Shown here piece after piece: positions 20,085 to 31,514 of a DNA stretch of 33,174 bases (position 1 is the first letter of the stretch; the number at the start of each line of letters is the position of its first letter). The DNA comes from Bigelowiella natans CCMP2755 (taxonomy: Eukaryota; Cercozoa; Chlorarachniophyceae), in contig ADNK01002213.1 in NCBI GenBank assembly GCA_000320545.1, forward strand, positions 1-33,174, read 5' to 3'. A program made the position numbers and the translations under genes. Below the pieces are notes generated by a model. That model saw nothing but the letters and a program-made list of their open reading frames with translations, ran no database searches and was not told the origin of the DNA.

Positions 20085-23000
20085 ATGAAGATAGCTGTGA
20101 TGATCTCCGGACAGCAATCACGATTTTCGTATAAAGAGGGACTTGATCTTTTGGCGCCCAAAGCTTTACGTTATCTTTTTGAGGGCGGATTTCGAAAAAT
20201 CGACAATGGCACAGAGATAGGGATAAACAGGGAGGGGAACCAGACTCGCCTACCCTCTCGCCGTGTTCAAATCGATGTATTCGTTACTCTTCAGCAAGGT
20301 CATCACACCACCACGACAGGCCACATCCAGATTCAACAATTTAATATAAAAATTTTATTGTATCATGCAAGGCGATCGTAAATTGGACGGTGTGCGTAAT
20401 GATGGAGAATATATCGATGATGTGTGTCTAATGTATAAAGGTTCCATAGGGGCGAAAAACTGGGCAGGTATATAATAAATATATATACCCATTGCAATGA
20501 TAAAATGTGGACTTTTGATTTGGAACAATTAAAACTTCCAAGCTCAAACAGGATCTTATATGAAAATTAAATTTTGGAACGTCCACTTTCATATAACCCA
20601 AGAGATTAATTTGGGGCGCGATAGCTCTCGACGAATGTGACTCTTTACGCAGCAATTGACGATGATAAAATCGAAATTCCTTCTGTCTGAACTATCCACA
20701 TCGCTACTTAAACACCGTATTTCACCACACTTGCTTTGATGTCACCTTATCGAGACTTGTGCTTTCCTGCTATCAGGAGTGAGGCCCCTCCAACCTCCGT
20801 ATGAAGAGGGTGCCTTTAGCACAGAAACCATCCGGAAGTTCTATATTGGCCATGGGGCGGATTATGTCCAGGTTTGACTTTCTCCCTTTTCACAGCACAT
20901 ACAGATACACACATATAAATGAATCAATAAATAAATAAATTCCCATCGTGGTTGTTTTGAGCACAGGTGTGTTTGTGTTTTGATGCATTTGGCTGTATGT
21001 ACCGCCGGCTTGACTCAGGTCAAACACGTAGCAAGCGAAGAAATAGAGAAGGTATATTCTTCAATCAGACAAATGACGACGCATGAGTGCCCAAGCTTAC
21101 GCCTAAGTGAATGCGTTCCGATGTCATCCCCTCCCCCCCCCCCGCTCTTTCTCCCTTGACCATCTGATGGCAGGATCTGAGCTCGTTCAAAGGAGCTATG
21201 CTGGAGAAACACGGGCAGAAATGGTAGTTTTTGAACACAATTTCCATACAGATAGTAGGCGTTTTTTGACATCACAATGATAGGCTCATCACCATCATCA
21301 TTATCATCATCATCATCGTCATCATAATCATTGTCGTCGTCGTCCCTGCTGCTGCTGCTGCTGCTGCTGCTGTAAAACAAATAATAGGTGGAACACGCAC
21401 ATGGATGCGTCCAAGTTCAATAAATATGGAAACCCGTAAGTAGTAACAGCTCCTCCGCTTTCCCATAAATATGTTTTCTCGTGTTGGTTTTTCGTCGTTC
21501 GATGTGAGTAATGACTCCAAAAGAAAAACTTCAAATTGCGTATTCACTTGCTCTGAATAGTATTGCTGAAATTGAAACAGTACATAGCGGTATGTAGTTG
21601 TGAAACTACTTTTAGGAATGCCGTCTATCTTGCGATTAATTGTAGGTTTCTCGGTTCATATGCAATGTTCTATCTACGGCACCGAGTAGTGTATTTTACG
21701 TTTCGAAGAGAGAGATCATCAACAGCTCACATGAATACCAATACCGTTAATATCTCGTGCATGCGGGGTTGATTTCACGCTTTAGATATGCGCCGTTGCA
21801 TCTAGAACATATGTGATATTGTATTCAAACGCGAGGACGTATTTCAGGCATTCCTGGAGGTCATCCACGGAGAGAGGACTCGAGGGGGAAATTCACAATA
21901 TGATTATGTCTTAACACTACGGGAAGACAACTGCTTCATGAGCGTCATTCGTGAAGGCTACTACGGCAAGCTGGTAGTGTGATTGTCTTTACACTACATG
22001 ATGCAGAACCACGATTTTCTCTTGGAAATATGATAAGGTGTCGGCTCTACTATGGGTAAGTGAGTAGTAGCTGCGTATTCTTGTTTTGTTCAGATTCGTG
22101 ACCTTGAATCATCGGCGGCGAAAATCAACTCCACGCAGCACCAGCAACAGGCACTGCCGCAATTGTTTATCTATATGCAATTTTTAAGAAGATCGTGCAA
22201 ATGTTTGGTATTTTATTATGCTTCTTTGATTTCATCGATTGTTATGGAAGATGACATCGTGACGTTTATTCCTCGATGCAATGACTATTTTTCTTTCGCG
22301 GCGACCCGAACCTCGAAAACTATCTCTTCTGATGCTTTGATTGCAGAGAGCCTTGGTGGTTGACCGTTTTCTTGCGTAGTGGCGGCATGTGCATTCGTCA
22401 TTATTCTCGAAATCCTATCTTTGTCCAACGAGAGAGGCATCGTATAGCACCAACTTTACATTTCTCTTCCACCAAGAACCAGTTCTTAGCTCTCTCGCTT
22501 CCCCTTCAGGTCATCGTAGATCATGTATGCGGAAATGGTGGTCTTTCGGATAAAATCCTCCTCCCCAATCGAATGGCGGCCTCAGTTCTATTTGGAGAAA
22601 ACTATGTAATTTCCACCAAAGAAGATAGGCATCGCGCGCACAAAATATGTCGAGGGAATATCCATCTGTTCAGAAGTTCCAAAAGCTTTGAGCGTCGGCT
22701 TAGATCGTTGTTGCCCGGTCCTAATTTCAGGCCGCGCATATCCGAAACATGGAGCTGTTCATGATGACTCAATTGCGCTCTGAGGTTTTCTATGCTGCCG
22801 CCATTGGGGGGCATCACGTGCCACGTGGCCAGCTGGACAAGGCATACGGTAACAAACAAGTGATTTTGAGAAACGGAGAGAGACATATCGAAATAGCAGC
22901 ACCAATGCGGAGGCAGCTTCTACTTCACCAACGCACACAAAATTTCATACGAATATTTGCCGTCGAGAGAATTCGGATGTAAGATCGCGAACTCGCGAAT

Positions 23001-23161
23001 CGTCACTAGTGGACATTTCCTCCTCCACCTCCTCCTTCTTTACAGAAAGCACACAAACGCATCATTCAGGTCACATGCGGGGGATGACGCGGCCGTTTTT
23101 CCGGATAGACGTTCGTTGGAACGAGTTTAGTCCTGGGGTCATAGGGGTAATGCGCCAATAA
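20085..23161 (+). CDS. Uncharacterised glycosyltransferase-like protein, about 11 exons
   Basis: The proposed exons are 20085-20298, 20777-20871, 21019-21051, 21174-21223, 21388-21435, 21561-21579, 21848-21973, 22094-22207, 22510-22605, 22731-22848 and 23070-23161. All join in phase to give 334 residues. The protein opens KIAVMISGQQSRF (2-14), a pattern I associate with poorly described algal and protist glycosyltransferase-like proteins. YDYVLTLREDN (171-181) resembles the YDxxxRxRxD segment of such proteins. VDHVCGNGGLSDK (236-248) resembles their late Cys/Gly-Gly/Asp-Lys motif. The most secure exons are the first three, 21848-21973, 22510-22605, 22731-22848 and the last. Less certain are the 19-nt micro-exon, the donor at 22207, and an unused open stretch at 22245-22360 reading DDIVTFIPRCNDYF. 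The true start may lie upstream. Substrate and location are unknown. Confidence 0.6.
21283..21372. repeat. (ATC)n/(GTC)n/(CTG)n triplet cluster
   Basis: Imperfect ATC units pass into GTC and then nine CTG units. The cluster lies in the proposed intron just before the splice acceptor at 21387 of the glycosyltransferase-like gene. Confidence 0.9.
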
Positions 23162-24363
23162 TCATTGCACATGACTAGTACTGCTCTGATCGGAAAGAAT
23201 GAGAAAATAATGATGACCATTAATGCCGGCGGATTTTGTTTGAATACGAATGAAAAGCCTCGCCCAACAGTTTGCGACGTTTTTAAAAGATGATGAGATA
23301 TTGCTACAAACAAGTAGATGGGAGAAAACCACAATTAATGATTTATGCTATTTCTTCAGCCATGTACTCCACGACAATACTGGTACTGCGTGGTTCGGTA
23401 AATATAAACAGCAGTTGATAGAAAAATAGCACATATGCTGGACTTTTTGCACCTTCAGATCTTTATGTGCATTTTTGTTTCCTGATATCGTGAGATGCAT
23501 GTGATTTTGATAATGAAGTTTGGCGTAACATCTGTTGTTACGTTTTCCCGCTTATCCTCAAAATCATACGTATTTTTAGGATCATATTTCTATCCATAAA
23601 CAAAAACTTGATGTGTTGCATTATTCTATAACGGCACATATTTCAATGTCAATTTCTCGGGCATAAATTTGCAACATATAGACTTTGATTCCATTGTGTT
23701 CAATGGTCTGGTCTAATTTGTAATTGCAGACACAGTGATGTTGTGTTTATGATCTCAATTGATCTTTCAGATATCCTTACTCAAGCAATCGTGCGGAAAA
23801 TCGTCGTGTGATGCATGAAACATTTCAGGCCATGCACATGAGAATGTGTCCGAAATGATGGCACAGAAATTATTGGATCATTCTAGCATTCATTATCAGT
23901 GAGTGTCATGATCAGAAAGAACCCACGCAATTGATGGCAAGTGCATCTACATCGAAGCCTGCATGGCAGCATGTTGCTCACAGCTACAATCTGGACAATG
24001 CGGCGCAGCCATTCCAGCATTGCACATCATTCTTCGCATGCACGCAAACAGAGCTGCATTCGTTTTTGGCACGTCGCACAATTTTGTGCACTGTGATCGA
24101 AATTGCACTGCAAAAAAGCACTCTGCAGATTTGTGCTTCATCGCAAACGTGCGCGAGGAGCATTGTCACTTGTTCGTTCACACATGCGTGCCAGCGTGCC
24201 CGCTGCGTGTCGATGCACGTGTCTGAGCTCGTGCACAAGCTAGTCCTGCTGGTGTGCACTGGCCACACAGCTGACCTGTGCCAAACCTGTGCACACATGT
24301 CATTGCATCACTTTTGTGTTGCACGTTCAGATGGTCTGCGGTCCACTTTCAGGACTTTCCCAC

Positions 24364-24401
<38 letters not shown>

Positions 24402-25780
24402 ACGCTGGCACCTTCCAGCGTTCACCAGTCGCAATGTCGACACGATGCACCAATTTGGCAATCTGGCAATGGATTTGTGGCCTCGCATCGGCACCGGAAG
24501 AGACTAGGAGAGCTTGCATGATTTCGGGAGAACTTCCGAGACCAATTCATGCAGCAACCCTGCCTCTGCCTTTCCCCCCTCTAGCCCAAGCTTCCAGAAC
24601 CCAGCTTCAGGTCTTCAACGAGCTCCTTCAATTTGCATCAAGGAACTTTTTCAGGTGCAAATCTGGAAATGCTGTCTCAAATTGACCCTCCTCTGGCAAC
24701 CATCCTTGCCAAAAGTGAAACTCATTCCTTCGAAACCTGGTCGTTGCGACCACGCCCACGACCGTCTGACGTTCCCCTCCTCCCCCCCCTTGCAGTGCAG
24801 TTCCCCGCTCCTTGACCCCCTTGTGAAAACGTGGCAAATTTGATTGCTTTTTGGTCGAACCGCCCTCCTACGCGTTTTGACTGAAACAAGGTTTTTGATA
24901 CTCATTTCATGCAAACGTGAACAATGAAGGTCTCACGATTTTTTCAAAATGTGACGCAAATTTCACGTTTTGACGGGGGAAGATGAAGCGACATGGATCC
25001 CAATTCTTCTTGCGAGATGCCTGGAATGTCATCATCGGAGGTTCTTCTTGTCTCGGTGATTGAAGATTCCCTAGGATTCCGAAGAAAACTCTCCGGTCTT
25101 TTTTCTCTCGATTTGACCAGATACGCATCGTGGCTGACGGAGGCTTTTACGGTGAAAAGTTGGCTACGACTCCGCCAGAAATGTCACATTATGTCACCAA
25201 ATTGTGCATGAACGACATCCTAAATCCGACTACGTAATGATGTAAAACCAACATTGAGCTACAAATGTCAAGATAAAAGCTGAACATAGGATAAATATGA
25301 ATTACGTCATTTGAATTTATTTTCATTTAAAAAAAAATGTGTCTCTTCGTGAAGATTCTGTTAATCTGTTTTTTCCGTGAATTAGCGCATCATCCATGTC
25401 GTAAGCGGAAAATGAGTAGTGCTCTTAGATTCTTCGCAAATAGTTTTCGACGTATCCGCGGCAAACACGGCGAGAAGAGGTTTTGCTGGAAACCTCATGC
25501 GTTTCTTATAATTTGCGATATTTTCCTTGTCGTCTATTATAAATGAATTGCATTTTGACGTAATATTTCGACATAATTCTGCCACACCTCCACAGCGTTA
25601 AAGCTTACCCCTCCCAGACAAACCCCACTTGCCACAACCTTCATCATGTTTCCTTCGAAAGGTGTGGTAAATATTTCACTGTTGCCAGGCGTTTTTACTA
25701 TTGATCGAAGAGATAGTACCTAGGTTTTTATTTCTACCACCAAATTTGAATGAATTGTATTGAATTTAGTTTCCGCCCGC
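23162..25780. other. 2.6-kb intergenic region without a supported gene
   Basis: No coding family was recognised on either strand. Positions 23930-24520 are rich in TGCA, GCAC and CATGC words and carry a (TG)n run at 24366-24401. A 196-codon plus-strand frame there has biased Cys/His/Ser/Thr composition and translates the repeat as Cys-Val, so I do not call it a gene. Positions 24560-25250 contain pyrimidine-rich segments and several variants of CGTTTTGAC. The aminotransferase promoter must lie near the right end. Confidence 0.5.
24366..24401. repeat. (TG)n microsatellite
   Basis: TG run in the intergenic, TGCA-rich stretch left of the aminotransferase gene. Confidence 0.95.
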
Positions 25781-26956
25781 ATGCAACGTCTGGCTCGACT
25801 TTTCTCAACGAAGCCATCCGTTAAGGTTTGCGCATAAATCGCGTCCCCATCCATTTATAAAATCACTAATGTGGATACCTTTCATAAACACCACTATCCT
25901 TACTTATCCTTTCGTAAATTTCCAGCCGAGTTGCCCTGAGTTCTCCTCCGGGCCTTGTAAGAAGCGACCAGGATGGACCCCCGCTGTTTTCGAAACTGGT
26001 TGTTACATTGATTTTCTACCATCCTACCCCAGCACTATCATACGAATACAATAGCATGTAACGGTAAGGATACAGTTGCCCTAACGTACACCATATCCCC
26101 CACAATTATCCCCCCCCCCCCCCTCCCCCCCCTCCCCCCCCGGTTGTTACAAACACTCCACCTCAGCTGCTCTTGGTCGTTCCCACCGATCGAAAATCGG
26201 CAAGAAGAAGTTGCAGGATGCTATTGAGCAGACGAGAGAGGTTCTAGGCGTGCCTTCGGATTATAAGATCGGCATCATGCCTGCATCTGATACAGGAGCT
26301 ATCGAGGTTGTTTTCAATTGCACTTTGTAGCGCAAATAATAATAGATAAATACCTTATGATTTGCTGCTGGAGAGATAACGACAATGGATCCCTGTAAAA
26401 ACCATGGATTTTTGTGTTATATCCCTGACAACAACACGCTTCTGGCGTTGTGTTCTCCTGCTACTGGCAATGTGACAAACAAGGCTGCTATGTGGTCTAT
26501 GCTCGGAGCCAAACCTGTGGATGTACTGCATTGGGAATCGTTTGGCAAAGGATGGTTCACCGATGTAGCTAAACAACTTAAGCTGCAAGACGTTAACGAG
26601 ATCACGGTACTGATTAGACAGGGTAGGAGGAAGGAGATGAGGGAAAGGGGGGAGGGGGGTTAGAAACCGGGACTCGCAAGCACAACATTGTATGCAATTT
26701 CGGGAGGCGAAGGGGGAGGGGGAGATCTGGTATCATTGGTGTGTGCAAATCTACTACCGTCAGGCTGATTATGGAGAGATTCCTGACTTGAAAGCAACCA
26801 ATCCTGATCATGATATCGTGTTCACATTCAACGGTATTATGGCGAGAGAGAAGAGCAAGAACAAGAACAAGAAGAGAATGGCTAATATTGCATAAATTTA
26901 TACGAAAAAATTAGCTTCAGGAAGTCGTTTTTACGTTTGAAACTTGTAGGTAGATT

Positions 26957-26994
<38 letters not shown>

Positions 26995-27215
26995 TCTCTT
27001 TAATATATAAATTTCTGTAAATAATTATATAATATTGCACACTTGAAAGGAACTACCTCTGGCGTGCGTGTGCCCGACCTCGACTGGATTTCTGACGATA
27101 GAACCGGAATTACCTTCAATGATGCTACTTCAGCGGTACTGCTATAGTATATTTAATGGTCTACATCTTCCTCGTCGAGAATGAGTGGAGGGATTGAGAA
27201 GGCGTTTGTAGCTGT

Positions 27216-27252
<37 letters not shown>

Positions 27253-27532
27253 CGTGTGAGCGTGTTATTTAGCCATCGGAACACTTCATGATTCTTTGGC
27301 CTTCGATCAGGTTTTTGCCATGGATGTTGATTGGTCAAAAGCAGACGTAACGACTTACTCGTGGCAAAAGGTGTGCCTGTGTGTCCCCCCCCCCCCCCCA
27401 CCCTCACCATCTCCTGGAGAAAGGGAAATGGCTCCGCACAATAGTGGAATAAAAAGCACATTTTCGAGTTTTCAAATTTCATTTTGGAGTTGCTCTGTTC
27501 TGTTTTCCTTTGCGTGTGCAGATACTGGGAGG

Positions 27533-27573
<41 letters not shown>

Positions 27574-27653
27574 GTTTATATGATGTATTCCATACAAGGT
27601 GCTCGGTGGAGAAGGAGCTCACGGCGTGCTAATTCTGAGTCCAAGGGTATGCT

Positions 27654-27686
<33 letters not shown>

Positions 27687-28400
27687 TAGAAGTAGTATCA
27701 GAACGCTAATATATATCATGTAAAGCCATAAAGACGTAGCTTTATCAACATAGTTTTTGCGTTTTTTGTGTGTGCTCAAATATCGGTTGTCAGGCTGTGG
27801 AGCGATTAGAAACGTACACCCCAGAGAACCGCCCTCTGCCTAAGATCTTTCGTCTTACCAAAGGAGGAAAGCTCATTGATGGTAGTTGACAGCAAACAAT
27901 TGTGAATTGACCGATAAAGCTGAGCGTTCTGTAATAAAACACGCACATATATTCAAATAAAACATGTTGCGAAAGCTTGAAGATCTTCAATGTATGATAC
28001 ATCGTGCTTCTCTTAGTATTATTCTTATTATTCTTATTACTATTATTCAGGAATTTTCAAAGGCGCTACCATCAACACCCCCTCCATGGCCTGTGTCGAG
28101 GACTACATCGACGCTCTTAACTGGTGCGGAGAGGTTGGAGGCTTGAAAGGCCTCATTGCACGCTCTCAGTCCAACCTCCAGGTTTTCTAATTTTAAACAG
28201 GAAATGAATAGAGAAGGAGGGGGGGGATTGGCAAGGAGTTTATGTAACTATCTATTTTGAAGCCCCACGTTATTCGTTTGCTCTTGCTTCGATCGTATAA
28301 AATTCACACTACTACTACTACTACTGCTACTACTGTTTACTTATACCAGGTGCTGGACGACTTCGTCACAAAGAATGAATGGGCAGGATTCCTGGCCAAG

Positions 28401-28438
<38 letters not shown>

Positions 28439-28972
28439 TGCGTGCGTTTCGTTGGAGGATAGAATAAGAGGCTAACACATCGAGCTCAATAGAGAATATA
28501 CCATATGTATTCTGTGTGTATTCCTATTCATATTCGGTTAAAAAACCTACTGTTTATTAGGATCCTGCGACTAGATCGAGCACCTCTGTTTGCCTCACCC
28601 TTGACACCACACCCGAAAAGATCAAAAAGATTGTTTCTCTTCTCGAGGAAGAGGGGGCAGCTTACGACATTGGAGGGTATTACTACAACTAAATGCAATT
28701 CTCCTACTCCTTGCAAATCAGATAGATGCCTGAGTTTCACGCAGCCAAATCGAGACGTGCAGCTAAATAACGTTTCACTTCCAATGGGCATACAGAAAAC
28801 CAGGACATTCAACGCATTTTTGCATAGATAGCGACTAAAGTTCTACTCATGAATATGTAGGTACAGGGATGCGCCCCCCTCCCTCCGTATCTGGTGCGGA
28901 GCAACTGTCGACAAAGAGGACGTTGAGGCGCTGTGCCCTTGGATTGAGTGGGCCTATAACGAAGTCAACTAA
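25781..28972 (+). CDS. serC: Phosphoserine aminotransferase, mitochondrial-type presequence, 13 exons
   Basis: It converts 3-phosphohydroxypyruvate plus glutamate to phosphoserine in serine synthesis, using PLP. Exons: 25781-25825, 25926-25998, 26167-26306, 26484-26606, 26764-26833, 27050-27135, 27311-27370, 27599-27646, 27794-27881, 28051-28181, 28350-28400, 28561-28676 and 28861-28972. All 12 introns are GT-AG and phases close exactly, giving 380 residues. Class V aminotransferase landmarks: FSSGPC (21-26), GRSHRS (43-48), PASDTG (78-83), WESFG (103-107), FTFNGTTSG, DATSA (175-179), and the Schiff-base lysine K199 in SWQK followed by VLGGEGAHG. Near the C terminus are [17 protein letters not shown] and LRIWCGATV. 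This is the alphaproteobacterial/Methanosarcina subgroup rather than the E. coli one. Exon 1 ([15 protein letters not shown]) looks like a mitochondrial targeting peptide. Confidence 0.95.
26110..26141. repeat. serC: Poly-C tract in aminotransferase intron 2
   Basis: Thirty C residues with two T interruptions, 25 bp before the acceptor of intron 2. It may serve as the pyrimidine tract, and the opposite strand has G-quadruplex potential. Confidence 0.95.
26956..26992. repeat. serC: (CT)n microsatellite in aminotransferase intron 5
   Basis: CT run inside the 216-bp intron 26834-27049. Confidence 0.95.
27218..27250. repeat. serC: (TG)n microsatellite in aminotransferase intron 6
   Basis: TG run inside intron 27136-27310. 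Confidence 0.95.
27385..27568. repeat. serC: Poly-C and (AT)n tracts in aminotransferase intron 7
   Basis: Intron 27371-27598 opens with a run of 15 C (27385-27399) close to its donor and carries an AT run (27536-27568) close to its acceptor. Confidence 0.95.
27655..27681. repeat. serC: (AGT)n repeat in aminotransferase intron 8
   Basis: About nine AGT units begin 8 bp after the donor of intron 27647-27793. Confidence 0.95.
28401..28437. repeat. serC: (GT)n microsatellite starting at the splice donor of aminotransferase intron 11
   Basis: The intron 28401-28560 begins GTGCGTGTGTGT, so the dinucleotide run starts at the 5' splice site itself. Confidence 0.95.
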
Positions 28973-29686
28973 TTGCACCGAATAAGAAGGTTTCGAGGCA
29001 TTGCTCCAACAACCGTTGACGATCGCGATTCCATCGCGTTCATATTCGCAAGCGAGAGAGCATGACTCTCCTCTCGTCCTCGCTCGGGTGGCGGGTCTTT
29101 GTCTTAATTTGTTATATACATGTTTGTATAGCTTGAACAACCAATGCGCATACCCTTTTCCATATCTCTAGCATTTATATACCATATACATTATAATTCT
29201 CGATTTGTGCGAATATGACAGCGAAGCAAAGTTTATCGTATTTTGTTTGGACTTGCAAGGTTGTATTGCATTGCATTTTTTACACAATATAAAGAAATAA
29301 TAAATATGAACGCATTATTGCACTCTTTGATCATGGCGCGAACCTTTTCAATAAGCGATATTAGATTCTATGCATGCATTGGATATTCACCATCGCATAA
29401 GATGGTGCGCGTGTATCATTGTGCCTGCAAAGACATAGCCGGGGCTGCACATTTATCTGCTAGATGCAGCGCATGGCATCATTTCTTAGTGTTCCGTGGA
29501 TCATAATGTACAAAAACAGTAGCTATGTAAATGCTAATGCACTGCAGATATATATCTAGACATCGACCAAATAGTAAGCTATCCGCTCTAGCGCTGTCTA
29601 GCTGTCATTTTGCATCGGATGTGTAGATGTGCAAAACTATGTTCTAGCAAGCAGCTACATCGTCTAGATCATGGTAGTGACACACC

Positions 29687-30002
29687 ACATCTAAACATAC
29701 ACTGACACGACTAGACGACTTAATTTAATCCAAATCTCATGCCATAAGTAGGCATCTATAACATGTTTGCAGTTAACAGCATGTATGAACGTAGGCGTGA
29801 ACATTCCGCAGATCGTACAAGCATTGCGCAGAAATACAAGGAAAGCAAATCGCCTAATAATGCTGGTTGTTGCAAGTAATGATTTCGTCGCTAAAACATC
29901 GAAGTACAAGATAAACTGTGCACAACGTACTGACTTCCATTGCTAGCAATGTGAGTGAATATGAACCGTAATCAGCGTGTCAACATCTAAACGTACAGTC
30001 AG
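29687..30002. repeat. Imperfect 20-bp direct repeat pair
   Basis: ACATCTAAACATACACTGAC at 29687-29706 and ACATCTAAACGTACAGTCAG at 29983-30002, about 296 bp apart in the intergenic region. They share the first ten bases and most of the rest. Confidence 0.6.
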
Positions 30003-30198
30003 GAGATGTAAGAATGTGCATTTTTCATCAACCCGCCATTGCACTAAACAGCTCTTCTAAGTGCCGTCATATCGAGGGACCCATCAGCTTTGGTTTTCAT
30101 TTTATTCAGAGAGAAAAACTTGTGGGAGACACCTAATACGACGCCAAAAAATCAGAGAATTAAAAGCATGTTTCTCGACCTATTCGCATGAAAATACA

Positions 30199-30199
30199 A

Positions 30200-30233
<34 letters not shown>
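30199..30233. repeat. (CA)n microsatellite downstream of the helicase stop
   Basis: CA run starting about 50 bp beyond the helicase stop codon, so probably in or near its 3' untranslated region, where it would be transcribed as (UG)n. Confidence 0.95.
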
Positions 30234-30237
<4 letters not shown>

Positions 30238-30285
30238 CCCCCCAGTCTGTGAATAAGATCTTTTATCGCTCATATTTCTACATTA

Positions 30286-30919
30286 CTATATATCGTTACC
30301 GCGTGCTACAATTGGCTTTGCTAGCAGCCGGGCCAAACTAAAAAAGCAAACACGTTTTGTCAAAAGAATAATAAACAAACTCTATTCTTCGATATTGATA
30401 ATGATACCCCCCATCCGCCTTTGCAGTTTCATGCCATTATTCAATACCTTTGTCTCAACTGAGCTGCTTTTGCTGCTTCTCTTTGTTCTTCTCTTCCACC
30501 TTCAAGATCGTATACACTATCATCAACACCCCAAGCTCTACACGGAGTACCACACTTCAGTATGCGCGCGCGCCTTGTCACCAGTTTCGTCCTCGAGAAG
30601 CTCTTCATCGAGATCAATGTCCATCAGGGCTGCGTTTTTGCGAAACCTGACGATGCAACGATGATGCGACTAATAGCGGGTAGGAGAGACGTCTCTTGTT
30701 TTGGAGAAAAACTGGAAATAAACTGAACTACTATCACTTCTTCAACGGCTTGATTTGTGAACAGAGACACCACACACACACACACACACAAATACACAAA
30801 TACACAGGCCGCACATAGAGTATTCACCAGTCGTTCTTCGATTTCTTCCTCTTCGTCTTCGACTCAACCTTATCAATCTGAATCTACGATCGATTCACCC
30901 GAAGCACAGCGTACGTAAC

Positions 30920-30959
<40 letters not shown>

Positions 30960-31468
30960 AAATAAACATATGCGACATTAAAAAACAACGCCCACTATCG
31001 ACGAAACATTGTATACACTGAAAACACTGTCAATCATCGTGCAAACCGGGAAAACGCGAATCCGCTCAGGCAAACGTCGTCTTGCGATAATATACTATAC
31101 TACTACCGCTAAGGAAATCCTGTCACGAATGGCTCGGAGAAACTTCGGATCGACTGGATATCGGGGTATATCTCCAATGCGCCCCATCACCTTAAAAGGG
31201 CAAATAGCAGTACAGTGCGGAGTCATATCGGTTGCAAAAGGCTGCATTCTCCAAATCGCTACTACTAGTACCACTATTCTGTTTGAAACATTGCCTTAGT
31301 AATGAAACACCTTGCAGATCTTGGTGTATGATATCTGGTCATTGGGGCCAACCAAAGACAGTGACATTCCTGGACCAAGAAGCAAACACTCAAAATGGGT
31401 GGGAAAAAAACAGCATGCCTACCTCACACTCGCTCAATCTCTCTCTGTCCCACTCACCCACACACATT

Positions 31469-31514
<46 letters not shown>

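Larger units (their letters stand above)
28973..30285. other. Convergent intergenic region between aminotransferase and helicase
   Basis: This 1.3-kb gap contains the 3' ends of both genes. An AATAAA lies at about 29298 on the plus strand, possibly a polyadenylation signal but 325 bp downstream. I saw no gene. The stretch is rich in CTAGA, TGCA and GCATGC words. An imperfect 20-bp direct repeat (29687-29706 and 29983-30002) and a (CA)n run at 30199-30233 are the only structures noted. Confidence 0.5.

Noticed and set aside
23931-24521. 196-codon plus-strand open frame
   Set aside because: Composition is dominated by Cys, His, Ser and Thr. It translates a TG microsatellite as Cys-Val repeats and overlaps similar frames on both strands; no family resemblance.
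24278-25211. Several overlapping 60-135 codon frames on both strands
   Set aside because: They overlap one another, lack domains and cannot be linked in phase by good splice sites into a recognisable protein.
31009-31299. 96-codon plus-strand frame
   Set aside because: It is antisense to the helicase exon 31107-31190, whose conserved IPRYPVDPKFLRAI tail is decisive.
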